Assembly: GCA_036389695.1 (NCBI GenBank)
Contig: DASVWG010000028.1
Span: 1 to 5,084 of the forward strand
Origin: JALZHR01 sp036389695
Lineage (GTDB): Bacteria; Acidobacteriota; Blastocatellia; Pyrinomonadales; Pyrinomonadaceae
Direction: 5' to 3'
DNA length: 5,084 bases
A model generated the notes under the pieces. The model searched no databases. It saw only the letters and a program-made list of their open reading frames with translations, and was not told the DNA's origin. Both the position numbers and the translations under genes were made by a program. Of the stretch, positions 1-4,574 are shown in pieces. The stretch's first letter is position 1. Each line of letters starts with the position of its first letter.

Positions 1-1
1 T

Positions 2-505
2 CTGCCCGCCGCTTCCCTGCTTCAGCAGTATGACTTTACGTTTATCCCCGTTCTGCCGACGAATGTTCCGGGCGGCAGCAACACTTATCTGCGGACGAGC
101 GGCACGCAGCCGCCGGGAACGACTATCACCAACGGTCCGAACGGCGCTTCGATTAACGGAACGCCGACGCAGACGGACAGGTTCGACTTTCGTATGACGT
201 TCGGAAATAACCTCTTCAGCGTTAATTACGCGCTGAGCGTCAACAACAACCTGACGAGCGCATCGGTCGGCGGGCGCGTGACGACTTCCGACGGCACGGG
301 AATTCCGAACGCCGTCGTCGCTTTAACCGATTCGATGAACAACACGCGATACGCCCGAACCAACGGCTTCGGCAATTTCCGTTTCGACAACGTGCCGACC
401 AATCAGACCTACACCGCCACGGTCATTTCGAAACAATACCAATTCCAGCCGCAGATGATTACCGTCACCGAGAACGTGACGAATCTGAACTTTACGGCGC
501 AGTGA
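2..505 (+). CDS. C-terminal part of a secreted surface protein ending in a carboxypeptidase-regulatory-like domain (5' truncated)
   Basis: The reading frame is open from the first full codon at position 2 to a TGA at 503-505, giving 167 visible residues; the true start lies outside the window. An internal ATG at 194 should not be taken as the start, because the frame continues upstream with similar composition. Residues 1-85 are rich in Thr, Asn, Gly and Pro, typical of extracellular beta-rich linkers. Residues about 88-167 (VGGRVT, GIPNAVVALTD, RTNGFGNFRFDNVPTNQTYT, then a final beta strand NLNFTAQ) match the carboxypeptidase-regulatory-like / Cna-B-like beta-sandwich pattern: a GxV strand, a 'G.F.F.nVp.g.Y.v' turn and a closing strand at the C-terminus. 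Such domains act as structural or adhesive modules of exported proteins; no catalytic residues are visible. The family is a strong match, but the function of the whole protein cannot be told from this tail. Confidence 0.88.
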   Translation: MPAASLLQQYDFTFIPVLPTNVPGGSNTYLRTSGTQPPGTTITNGPNGASINGTPTQTDRFDFRMTFGNNLFSVNYALSVNNNLTSASVGGRVTTSDGTGIPNAVVALTDSMNNTRYARTNGFGNFRFDNVPTNQTYTATVISKQYQFQPQMITVTENVTNLNFTAQ

Positions 506-514
506 ATAATTAAC

Positions 515-587
515 GACCTTAGACCTTTGATTTTTGACCTTTGCAGGTTGAGCCGAATCAAAGGTCTAAGGTCAAAGCTCAAAGGTC
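515..587. repeat. Inverted array of GACCTTW-type heptamers (imperfect palindrome)
   Basis: The left arm 515-543 is made of four tandem heptamers starting at 515, 522, 529 and 536 (three fit GACCTTW; the one at 529 is the degenerate GATTTTT). The right arm 559-587 is made of their reverse complements starting at 559, 566, 573 and 580 (consensus CAAAGGT). Folded in full register, the two 29-nt arms pair at 24 of 29 positions around a 15-nt loop (544-558). Shifted by two heptamers, 515-530 pairs perfectly over 16 bp with 558-573. The element fills the space between two convergent genes. It shares architecture, but not sequence, with the arrays at 1281, 3213 and 4460. Confidence 0.85.
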
Positions 588-595
588 ATTTTTTT
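515..595 (+). terminator. Probable rho-independent terminator for the surface protein gene
   Basis: The heptamer palindrome begins 10 nt after the stop codon of the upstream gene and is followed directly by a run of seven T (589-595), so a transcript of the + strand would carry a hairpin then a U-tract. The T-run overlaps the stop codon (594-596) of the convergent response regulator gene. Read on the minus strand, the hairpin is followed by GTTAATTATT, a poor U-tract, so termination should be weaker in that direction. The stem is AT-rich and has alternative registers, which lowers confidence. Confidence 0.5.
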
Positions 596-1274
596 AAGCG
601 GTGAATTTATAGCCTAAGCCGTGGACGGTTTGGATAAACTGCGGGTATTTCGGGTTTTCTTCCAGTTTCTGGCGCAGCCACGCGACGTGGACGTCGACCG
701 TGCGCGTCGAAGGCATCGCGTCGTAGCCCCAGACTTCGTCGAGCAGCTTGTCGCGCGAATGAACCGCGCCGCGATTTTCGATTAGAAATTGCAGGAGCTT
801 GAATTCCATCGCCGAAAGCTCGACCGGCTCGTTTTCCTTGCGCACTTCGGCGCGTTTGAAATCAATCGAAACCGTGCCGAAACGAAACGAATCGGGCGAC
901 GCGCCTTGCGTTTTCGGCGCGCGGCGCAGCAGCGCTTCGACGCGCGCCAGAAGCTCCATCACTTCAAACGGCTTCGTCAGATAATCGTCCGCGCCGAGCT
1001 TTAAGCCCAAAACTTTATCAATCGTTTCGCCTTTTGCCGTGAGCATCAGAACGGGCGTTTCGATTTGCTTCTGCCGCAAATCCCGGCACACGTCAAAGCC
1101 GTTTTTCTTCGGCAGCATCACGTCCAGAATTATCAAATCGAAATTTGCGGCGAGCGCCAGCGCCAAGCCCGCCTCGCCGTCCTTCGCGCTCGAAACCTCA
1201 AAGCCTTCGCTCCGCAAACGGTCGGTCAGCGTCAGAATCAAACCTTCTTCATCTTCGACGAGTAAAATCTTCAT
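594..1274 (-). CDS. OmpR/PhoB-family DNA-binding response regulator
   Basis: This is a complete 226-residue protein, the usual length for the family. The N-terminal receiver domain (about 1-118) carries the acidic pair Glu7/Asp8 (VEDEE), phospho-acceptor Asp51 (LIILDVMLP), Thr79 (LMLTA), Tyr98 and Lys101-Pro102 (DDYLTKPF). The C-terminal winged-helix domain (about 127-226) has the transactivation-loop and recognition-helix pattern (LLDEVWGYD, then RTVDVHVAWLRQKL) and ends in the wing motif VHGLGYKF. It is a cytoplasmic transcription factor, switched on by phosphotransfer from a histidine kinase, almost certainly the one encoded just upstream. The gap to that gene (58 nt) contains half of a perfect 30-bp inverted repeat, whose near edge lies 6 nt before this ATG; no Shine-Dalgarno sequence is visible (GTTTTT precedes the start). 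The family assignment is certain, the regulon unknown. Confidence 0.96.
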   Translation of the reverse strand: MKILLVEDEEGLILTLTDRLRSEGFEVSSAKDGEAGLALALAANFDLIILDVMLPKKNGFDVCRDLRQKQIETPVLMLTAKGETIDKVLGLKLGADDYLTKPFEVMELLARVEALLRRAPKTQGASPDSFRFGTVSIDFKRAEVRKENEPVELSAMEFKLLQFLIENRGAVHSRDKLLDEVWGYDAMPSTRTVDVHVAWLRQKLEENPKYPQFIQTVHGLGYKFTA

Positions 1275-1352
1275 AAAAACAACTGATAGTTGATAACTGA
1301 TAACTGATAGTAAAAGAAAAAACTATCAGTTATCAGTTATCAACTATCAGTT
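1275..1352 (-). promoter_or_regulatory. Possible hairpin attenuator or translational block ahead of the response regulator
   Basis: In the minus-strand transcript the 31-bp hairpin would form right after the kinase coding region, followed by GUUUUU and then the regulator AUG. This hairpin plus short U-tract looks like an intrinsic terminator, although the stem is AU-rich and the U-tract short. It would also place a stable stem within 6 nt of the start codon, where a ribosome binds. Either effect would lower regulator output relative to kinase. It may equally be a neutral repeat: the function is inferred, only the structure is seen. Confidence 0.35.
1281..1352. repeat. Perfect 30-bp inverted repeat of YTGATAR heptamers between kinase and regulator
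   Basis: Left arm 1281-1310 and right arm 1323-1352 are exact reverse complements over 30 bp; T1311 and A1322 add a 31st pair, leaving a 10-nt A-rich loop (1312-1321). Each arm is four tandem heptamers (left starts 1283, 1290, 1297, 1304; right starts 1323, 1330, 1337, 1344), consensus YTGATAR or its complement. The right arm lies inside the kinase gene: it encodes its last residues (LIVDN plus most of the preceding Glu) and the TGA stop. On the minus strand, one arm contains a stop codon in all three reading frames. No target-site duplication is seen at the edges (AAAAAC on the left, CTATAG on the right). Confidence 0.95.
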
Positions 1353-3204
1353 CTATAGTAAACCGGCTGCCCTTGCCGAGCTCGCTTTCGATTTTGACGC
1401 TGCCTTTGTGCGCCTCGACGATTTGTTTGACGAGGCTGAGCCCCAAGCCGTTACCGTGAATCTGCTCGTCGACGACCGCTTTGGCGCGATAAAACGGCTC
1501 TAAAATGTGCGCCAAATCTTTTGACGAAATGCCGATTCCGTGGTCTTCGACGGTGATTTTTATTTTATTGCCGCCGTTTTTAGCTGAGATTTTCACCCAT
1601 TTTCCGCCGTTCGAGTATTTCACGGCGTTGCCGATCAGATTTTGCAGCGCCTGGCTCAGGGCGTTTTTGTCGGCAACGAGCGGCGGCAGATTTTCCGCGA
1701 TTTCCCTTTCGACGACGATTCCCTTTTCGTCAATCAACGGCTGGCATTCCGCCAAAGCGTTTTCGATGATTTCCGGCACGCTCGCCTCGCGCAAATCGTA
1801 ACGTTTTTTGCCGGAACCGGCGCCCGCGAAATCCAGAATCTGCTCGACCATCGCGCGTAATTTTTTGCCTTCGCCTTTGATTAAATTGCCGTAGCGCGAA
1901 ACCTGCGCCGATTCTTTCGCCACGCCGTCCGCCAGATTTTCGCCCGCCGAATAAATGACGGCGAGCGGCGTGCGGAATTCGTGCGAAACCGACGAGACGA
2001 AATCAATCTGCCTTTGCGCGAGACGCTTCGCGCGCTGCGCCGAAAGAAAAATCAGCATCACGCTGACCGCCAGCAGCGACAGGATTCCGAAGCTTATCGC
2101 CAGATTTTTCTGCCGCGTGCGCGTGATAAATTGTTCGAGCGAACCGGCGGTGTGCTGGACGTTTAAAATCCAGTTTCCGCTGTCGCCCGTTCTTTCGAAA
2201 ACCCTGATGCGCGGCTGCGACGGCGCGGTGTCGAAGATTTCGACTTGCTGCTGGTCGCCGCTCTGTCTGGTCAGAACCATCTGGTTCGAGGTTTTGGTTT
2301 CGAATTTACGAAGAACCATCGTGCTTTTTCGCTCGCCCTGCGTCTTTTGCTCGCCTTCCGTCTTTTGCTCGCCTTGCGTCTTTTTCTCGCTTTCCAGCTT
2401 GGAAAGCAGCTCGCGGTTGGCGAAATAGGCGAAATTCTCCGGCGACAGATTAAACAGCGGCGCGCTGGCGTCGGGCGCGCCGACGTCGCCGGTTTGAAAA
2501 ACGATTTGCTTCTTCTCGCCGACAATCGCGAGCTTGTAATCGGCGCTTTCGCTCGCCGAAAAATATTTTTTCACGAGGTCGGGCAAAATTTGATTTTTGA
2601 TGACGTTTTCGTCGAGCCGGATGATGAGAACGCCGTATCTTTCCGGCGGCTCGGCTTTCGGCAAAGGCATTGTCTTAAGCGGTTTTTCCGTGCGAATCAG
2701 AATCCGGTCAAACGTTTTTTCTTCCTTGTGAACCGGCATTAAAAGCGCGGGAATTTCCGCGTTGACCGGCTCGAAATTTTTCTCGTCCGCGAGCTTCGCC
2801 TTCAGTTTATTTAATTCTTCCGACCACTCAGCCGGCTCAAACGCGCCTGTTTCCCCGTTATAACGAAGAAGATTTTCGCCTTCATCCGTTCCGGCAAAAT
2901 AAAAATCCCGAATCAGGTTCGGGTAAGCGGTTTTGCCGCGCCAGAAAGCCAGGCGCTCGTTAAACTCGTTCCAGTTTTTGCTTTGCCAGACGCCGCCGGG
3001 CATCTGAAAATTAAAATAAGCGTTCTGGATTTCGCGGTTAAAATCGTCGGCGAAACGCACGGTGTCCGACTGCACGAGCTTTTCCAGCCGCGCCCGCTCG
3101 CCGTCGCTGATTTGCCCGAGCCAGCGGTATTGCAAAGTGGCGAGCAGACCGAGCAGACCGAGCAGCGCGGCGACGACTAAAATTGGAAACCACGAACGTT
3201 TCAT
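1333..3204 (-). CDS. Membrane sensor histidine kinase (HisKA + HATPase_c), partner of the adjacent response regulator
   Basis: With the preferred ATG at 3204 the protein has 623 residues. Numbering from there: transmembrane helix 1 at about 6-25 (ILVVAALLGLLGLLATL), an extracytoplasmic sensor region at about 30-365 that I do not recognise, transmembrane helix 2 at about 367-388, then a very short linker with no room for a HAMP domain. The DHp domain carries the H-box with phospho-acceptor His408 (SVSHEFRTPL). The ATP-binding domain shows the N-box (Asn522, Asn526 in QNLIGNAVKYS), G1 (Asp554, DHGIGI), F-box (EPFYRA, Phe571) and G2 (HGNGLGLS, 584-589). It should autophosphorylate and pass phosphate to the regulator encoded 58 nt downstream. 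The frame stays open to an ATG at 3303, adding 33 residues. I reject that start because the extra part is largely translation of a heptamer repeat and helix 1 follows naturally from MKRSWF. No start has a clear Shine-Dalgarno. The last residues and the stop are encoded by an inverted repeat. Confidence 0.95.
   Translation of the reverse strand: MKRSWFPILVVAALLGLLGLLATLQYRWLGQISDGERARLEKLVQSDTVRFADDFNREIQNAYFNFQMPGGVWQSKNWNEFNERLAFWRGKTAYPNLIRDFYFAGTDEGENLLRYNGETGAFEPAEWSEELNKLKAKLADEKNFEPVNAEIPALLMPVHKEEKTFDRILIRTEKPLKTMPLPKAEPPERYGVLIIRLDENVIKNQILPDLVKKYFSASESADYKLAIVGEKKQIVFQTGDVGAPDASAPLFNLSPENFAYFANRELLSKLESEKKTQGEQKTEGEQKTQGERKSTMVLRKFETKTSNQMVLTRQSGDQQQVEIFDTAPSQPRIRVFERTGDSGNWILNVQHTAGSLEQFITRTRQKNLAISFGILSLLAVSVMLIFLSAQRAKRLAQRQIDFVSSVSHEFRTPLAVIYSAGENLADGVAKESAQVSRYGNLIKGEGKKLRAMVEQILDFAGAGSGKKRYDLREASVPEIIENALAECQPLIDEKGIVVEREIAENLPPLVADKNALSQALQNLIGNAVKYSNGGKWVKISAKNGGNKIKITVEDHGIGISSKDLAHILEPFYRAKAVVDEQIHGNGLGLSLVKQIVEAHKGSVKIESELGKGSRFTIELIVDN
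2329..2382 (-). repeat. In-frame 18-bp tandem repeat (three copies) in the kinase sensor region
   Basis: Three 18-bp units encode the hexapeptides KTQGEQ, KTEGEQ and KTQGER (residues 275-292 of the kinase numbered from 3204). The copies differ by only a few bases, which points to recent duplication by slippage. The segment is highly charged and lies in the predicted extracytoplasmic region about 75 residues before the second membrane helix, where it probably forms a flexible linker. A copy-number change would keep the reading frame. Confidence 0.85.
3142..3168 (-). repeat. 9-bp tandem repeat encoding Leu-Leu-Gly steps of membrane helix 1
   Basis: On the + strand GAGCAGACC occurs twice in tandem (3142-3150, 3151-3159), followed by the related GAGCAGCGC (3160-3168). 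In the kinase this encodes ALL-GLL-GLL (residues 13-21) in the core of the first transmembrane helix. It could arise by slippage or simply by selection for a Leu/Gly-rich helix with biased codons. Confidence 0.6.
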
Positions 3205-3212
3205 AACAGGCG

Positions 3213-3271
3213 TCAGATGCCGGATGTCGGATGTTAGTCCGACCGGCATCCGACATCTAGCATCTAATATC
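3213..3271. repeat. Inverted array of GATGYYR heptamers at the kinase N-terminus
   Basis: Left-arm heptamers start at 3216 (GATGCCG), 3223 (GATGTCG) and 3230 (GATGTTA). Right-arm heptamers, in the complementary orientation, start at 3244 (CGGCATC), 3251 (CGACATC), 3258 (TAGCATC) and 3265 (TAATATC). The 21-nt arms 3213-3233 and 3247-3267 pair at 18 of 21 positions around a 13-nt loop; a small alternative stem GTCGGA/TCCGAC (3226-3231 with 3238-3243) is also possible. The array sits 9 nt upstream of the preferred kinase ATG and would be in its 5' untranslated region. If translation began at 3303 instead, it would encode an N-terminal extension. Confidence 0.85.
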
Positions 3272-3281
3272 TTTCCGTTTC

Positions 3282-3342
3282 TGTAAATGGCTTTACAAAA
3301 CATTTTACATTCTTAACAAATTCTTTTCGTCGTCTTAACCAT
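3282..3342. promoter_or_regulatory. Putative operator cluster of OmpR/PhoB type in the divergent promoter region
   Basis: A palindrome TGTAAA-tggc-TTTACA (3282-3297) is followed by another TTTACA (3304-3309) and by TTAACA (3313-3318) and TTAACC (3335-3340), the last two exactly 22 bp apart. Positions 3310-3342 can be read as three 11-bp units (starting at 3310, 3321 and 3332), each beginning NTCTT; TCTTAAC is identical at 3311-3317 and 3333-3339. Regulators of the OmpR/PhoB family are known to bind direct repeats with about 11-bp pitch, and such a regulator is encoded next door. The cluster lies about 70-130 bp upstream of the exported-protein start and about 80-140 bp upstream of the preferred kinase start. 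No convincing -35/-10 pair was found on either strand. Confidence 0.4.
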
Positions 3343-3399
3343 TCGCCCGGCAACATTTGTCATACTCCGAAGTGTCATCGGACGTAAAATCTTAAATCT

Positions 3400-3405
3400 A
3401 AGGAG
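3400..3405 (+). promoter_or_regulatory. Shine-Dalgarno sequence AAGGAG of the exported protein gene
   Basis: AAGGAG lies 7 nt upstream of the ATG at 3413, the ideal distance. It fixes this start and contrasts with the kinase and regulator genes in this window, which have no recognisable ribosome binding site. Confidence 0.85.
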
Positions 3406-3412
3406 CAAACAT

Positions 3413-4456
3413 ATGAAAAAATTTATCGTAATGATTCTTTCCGTAGCTACATTTTTTGTCGGTCTCGGCGGCTTGATTGAAGGCGTCGGAGCGAAATTCA
3501 AATCCGACGAGCGCGCGCTCGAAATTCTGCGCCAGGCGCGGCAGGCGCTCGGCGGCGAACAATCAATCACGGCTGTCAGAAGCCTGACGATTACCGGCAG
3601 GGCGACGAAAACTTTCGATTTCGGCGAAACGCAGAAAACCGAGCAGGGCGAATGGGAAGTGAACCTGCAACTGCCGGATAAATTCAGCAGGAAAATGCTG
3701 CTGCGCAAGGAAAGCGGCGACGGCAAAACCGAAAACGTCGATAAAGAAATTATCGTCGTGCGTCAAAGCGGCGAGCTGAAAGAAAAAATTATGGTTCCGC
3801 CCGGCGAAGAAGGCGGCGATAAGAAAAGGGTTGTGTTTAATATCAAAAACGACGGCGGCGAAAAAACAATCGTCGACGGCAGCGGCGATAAAGTTCAGGA
3901 CAGAAAAGTCATTGTCGATAAGCTGCGCGCGGGCGGTGAATTTCAGCACAACGAAATGTTTCGCACCACGCTGGCGCTGCTCCTGACGCCGCCGCAAGGC
4001 GTCGAAGTTTCTTATAAATACGCCGGCGAAGGAAGCGTCGACGGCGCGAGCTGCGACATCGTCGAGGCGCTTGCCAATGGCTCGACCATCCGTCTTTTCG
4101 TCAACAAAGATTCGCACCTGCCCGCGATGATTAGCTATCAGGCGCCGAAAATGTTCATCATCAAAATCAAAAAAGATGAAAGCGGCAAAGCGAACACCAC
4201 GGAAGACGTGAAAGTCATGCGCGACACTCTGCGCGAAAAAATGCCCGCGCCGGAAATGGCTGAATATCAGGTCAAATTTTCCGATTACCGCAGCGTCGGC
4301 GGCGTGCAGCTTCCTTTCCGCTGGACGCAAACCGTCGGCGGCAAAGACGACGAAACGATTGAAGTCGCCAGCTATGAATTAAATCCCGCCAACATCGCGG
4401 AAAAATTCAAGGAAGCACCGACCAGAGTTTTCGTCAGAACGCCGAAACAGCAATAA
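3413..4456 (+). CDS. Exported LolA-like beta-rich protein of unknown specific function
   Basis: This is a complete 347-residue protein with a strong Shine-Dalgarno. The N-terminus (KK, then a hydrophobic stretch at residues 4-22) is a signal peptide with a likely cleavage after VGA (residue 27). There is no lipobox Cys, so a soluble periplasmic product is expected. The mature protein starts with a short amphipathic helix (DERALEILRQARQALGG, 32-48), then alternates beta strands (SLTITGRATKTF, EWEVNLQLPDKF). It ends with a FSDYRSVGGVQLPFRW segment (289-304) and one more strand. The helix, the 'lPdkf' turn and the 'dYr.vgGvqlPfrw' motif are typical of proteins with the LolA/LolB-like outer-membrane lipoprotein-sorting fold, many of which are uncharacterised. 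No catalytic motif is seen. It is transcribed away from the kinase and shares its control region, so it may be a target of that two-component system; this is inference. The protein is certainly real, the fold call moderate. Confidence 0.9.
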   Translation: MKKFIVMILSVATFFVGLGGLIEGVGAKFKSDERALEILRQARQALGGEQSITAVRSLTITGRATKTFDFGETQKTEQGEWEVNLQLPDKFSRKMLLRKESGDGKTENVDKEIIVVRQSGELKEKIMVPPGEEGGDKKRVVFNIKNDGGEKTIVDGSGDKVQDRKVIVDKLRAGGEFQHNEMFRTTLALLLTPPQGVEVSYKYAGEGSVDGASCDIVEALANGSTIRLFVNKDSHLPAMISYQAPKMFIIKIKKDESGKANTTEDVKVMRDTLREKMPAPEMAEYQVKFSDYRSVGGVQLPFRWTQTVGGKDDETIEVASYELNPANIAEKFKEAPTRVFVRTPKQQ

Positions 4457-4459
4457 GAC

Positions 4460-4574
4460 GAGACGCGGGAACACGGAGACGCGGGGACGCGGAGACAGTT
4501 TGCTAATCTCAAACCTTGGGATTTAAAAACAAAATTCTCCGCGTCCCCGCGTCTCTTTGTCTCCGCGTCTTTCC
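4460..4574. repeat. Inverted array of GC-rich octamers filling a convergent junction
   Basis: Left-arm octamers start at 4460 (GAGACGCG), 4468 (GGAACACG), 4476 (GAGACGCG) and 4484 (GGGACGCG), plus a partial unit GAGAC at 4492. Right-arm octamers, in the complementary orientation, start at 4537 (CTCCGCGT), 4545 (CCCCGCGT), 4553 (CTCTTTGT) and 4561 (CTCCGCGT). The core arms 4476-4495 and 4536-4555 are perfectly complementary over 20 bp. The 40-nt loop holds a nested hairpin, AATCTCAA (4505-4512) with TTGGGATT (4516-4523), pairing over 8 positions including one G-T. The array covers almost exactly the 118 bp between the two stop codons (4456 and 4577). Confidence 0.9.
4476..4555. terminator. Possible bidirectional hairpin terminator between convergent genes
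   Basis: The 20-bp GC-rich stem would form in transcripts from either side and lies 20 nt beyond each stop codon. U-tracts are weak: on the + strand the stem is followed by TTTGTCTC, and on the minus strand by CGTGTTCC. It may act as a transcription barrier or 3'-end stabiliser rather than a classical intrinsic terminator. Confidence 0.4.

Noticed and set aside
515..587. CRISPR-like array
   Set aside because: The repeats are 7-nt units in direct contact and then inverted; there are no spacers and no cas genes.
1281..1352. Insertion sequence, MITE or attachment site
   Set aside because: No transposase or integrase is present, no flanking target duplication is visible, and the arms are built of internal heptamers rather than terminal inverted repeats around unique sequence.
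2245..2742. 165-codon open frame on the + strand inside the kinase gene
   Set aside because: Low-complexity Leu/Arg/Phe-rich shadow of the kinase sensor region and its 18-bp repeats; no initiation signal or recognisable motif.
3358..3378. TGTCAT direct repeat (3358-3363 and 3373-3378) as a Pho box
   Set aside because: The copies are 15 bp apart, not the 11 bp expected for PhoB-type binding; the repeats at 3310-3342 fit the spacing better.
3357..3390. Sigma-70 promoter from TTGTCA (3357-3362) and TAAAAT (3385-3390) for the exported protein gene
   Set aside because: The 22-bp spacer is too long for a normal -35/-10 pair; either hexamer alone is weak evidence.
3313..3726. 137-codon minus-strand open frame covering the divergent promoter and the start of the exported protein gene
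   Set aside because: Opposes a well-supported gene start and has a Ser/Arg/Pro-rich sequence with no recognisable domain.
3563..4330. 255-codon open frame on the minus strand opposite the exported protein gene
   Set aside because: It is antisense to a gene with signal peptide and strong ribosome binding site; its composition (many Phe, Asp, Ala, Arg, His) is what codon bias of the real gene gives when read backwards, and it shows no domain.
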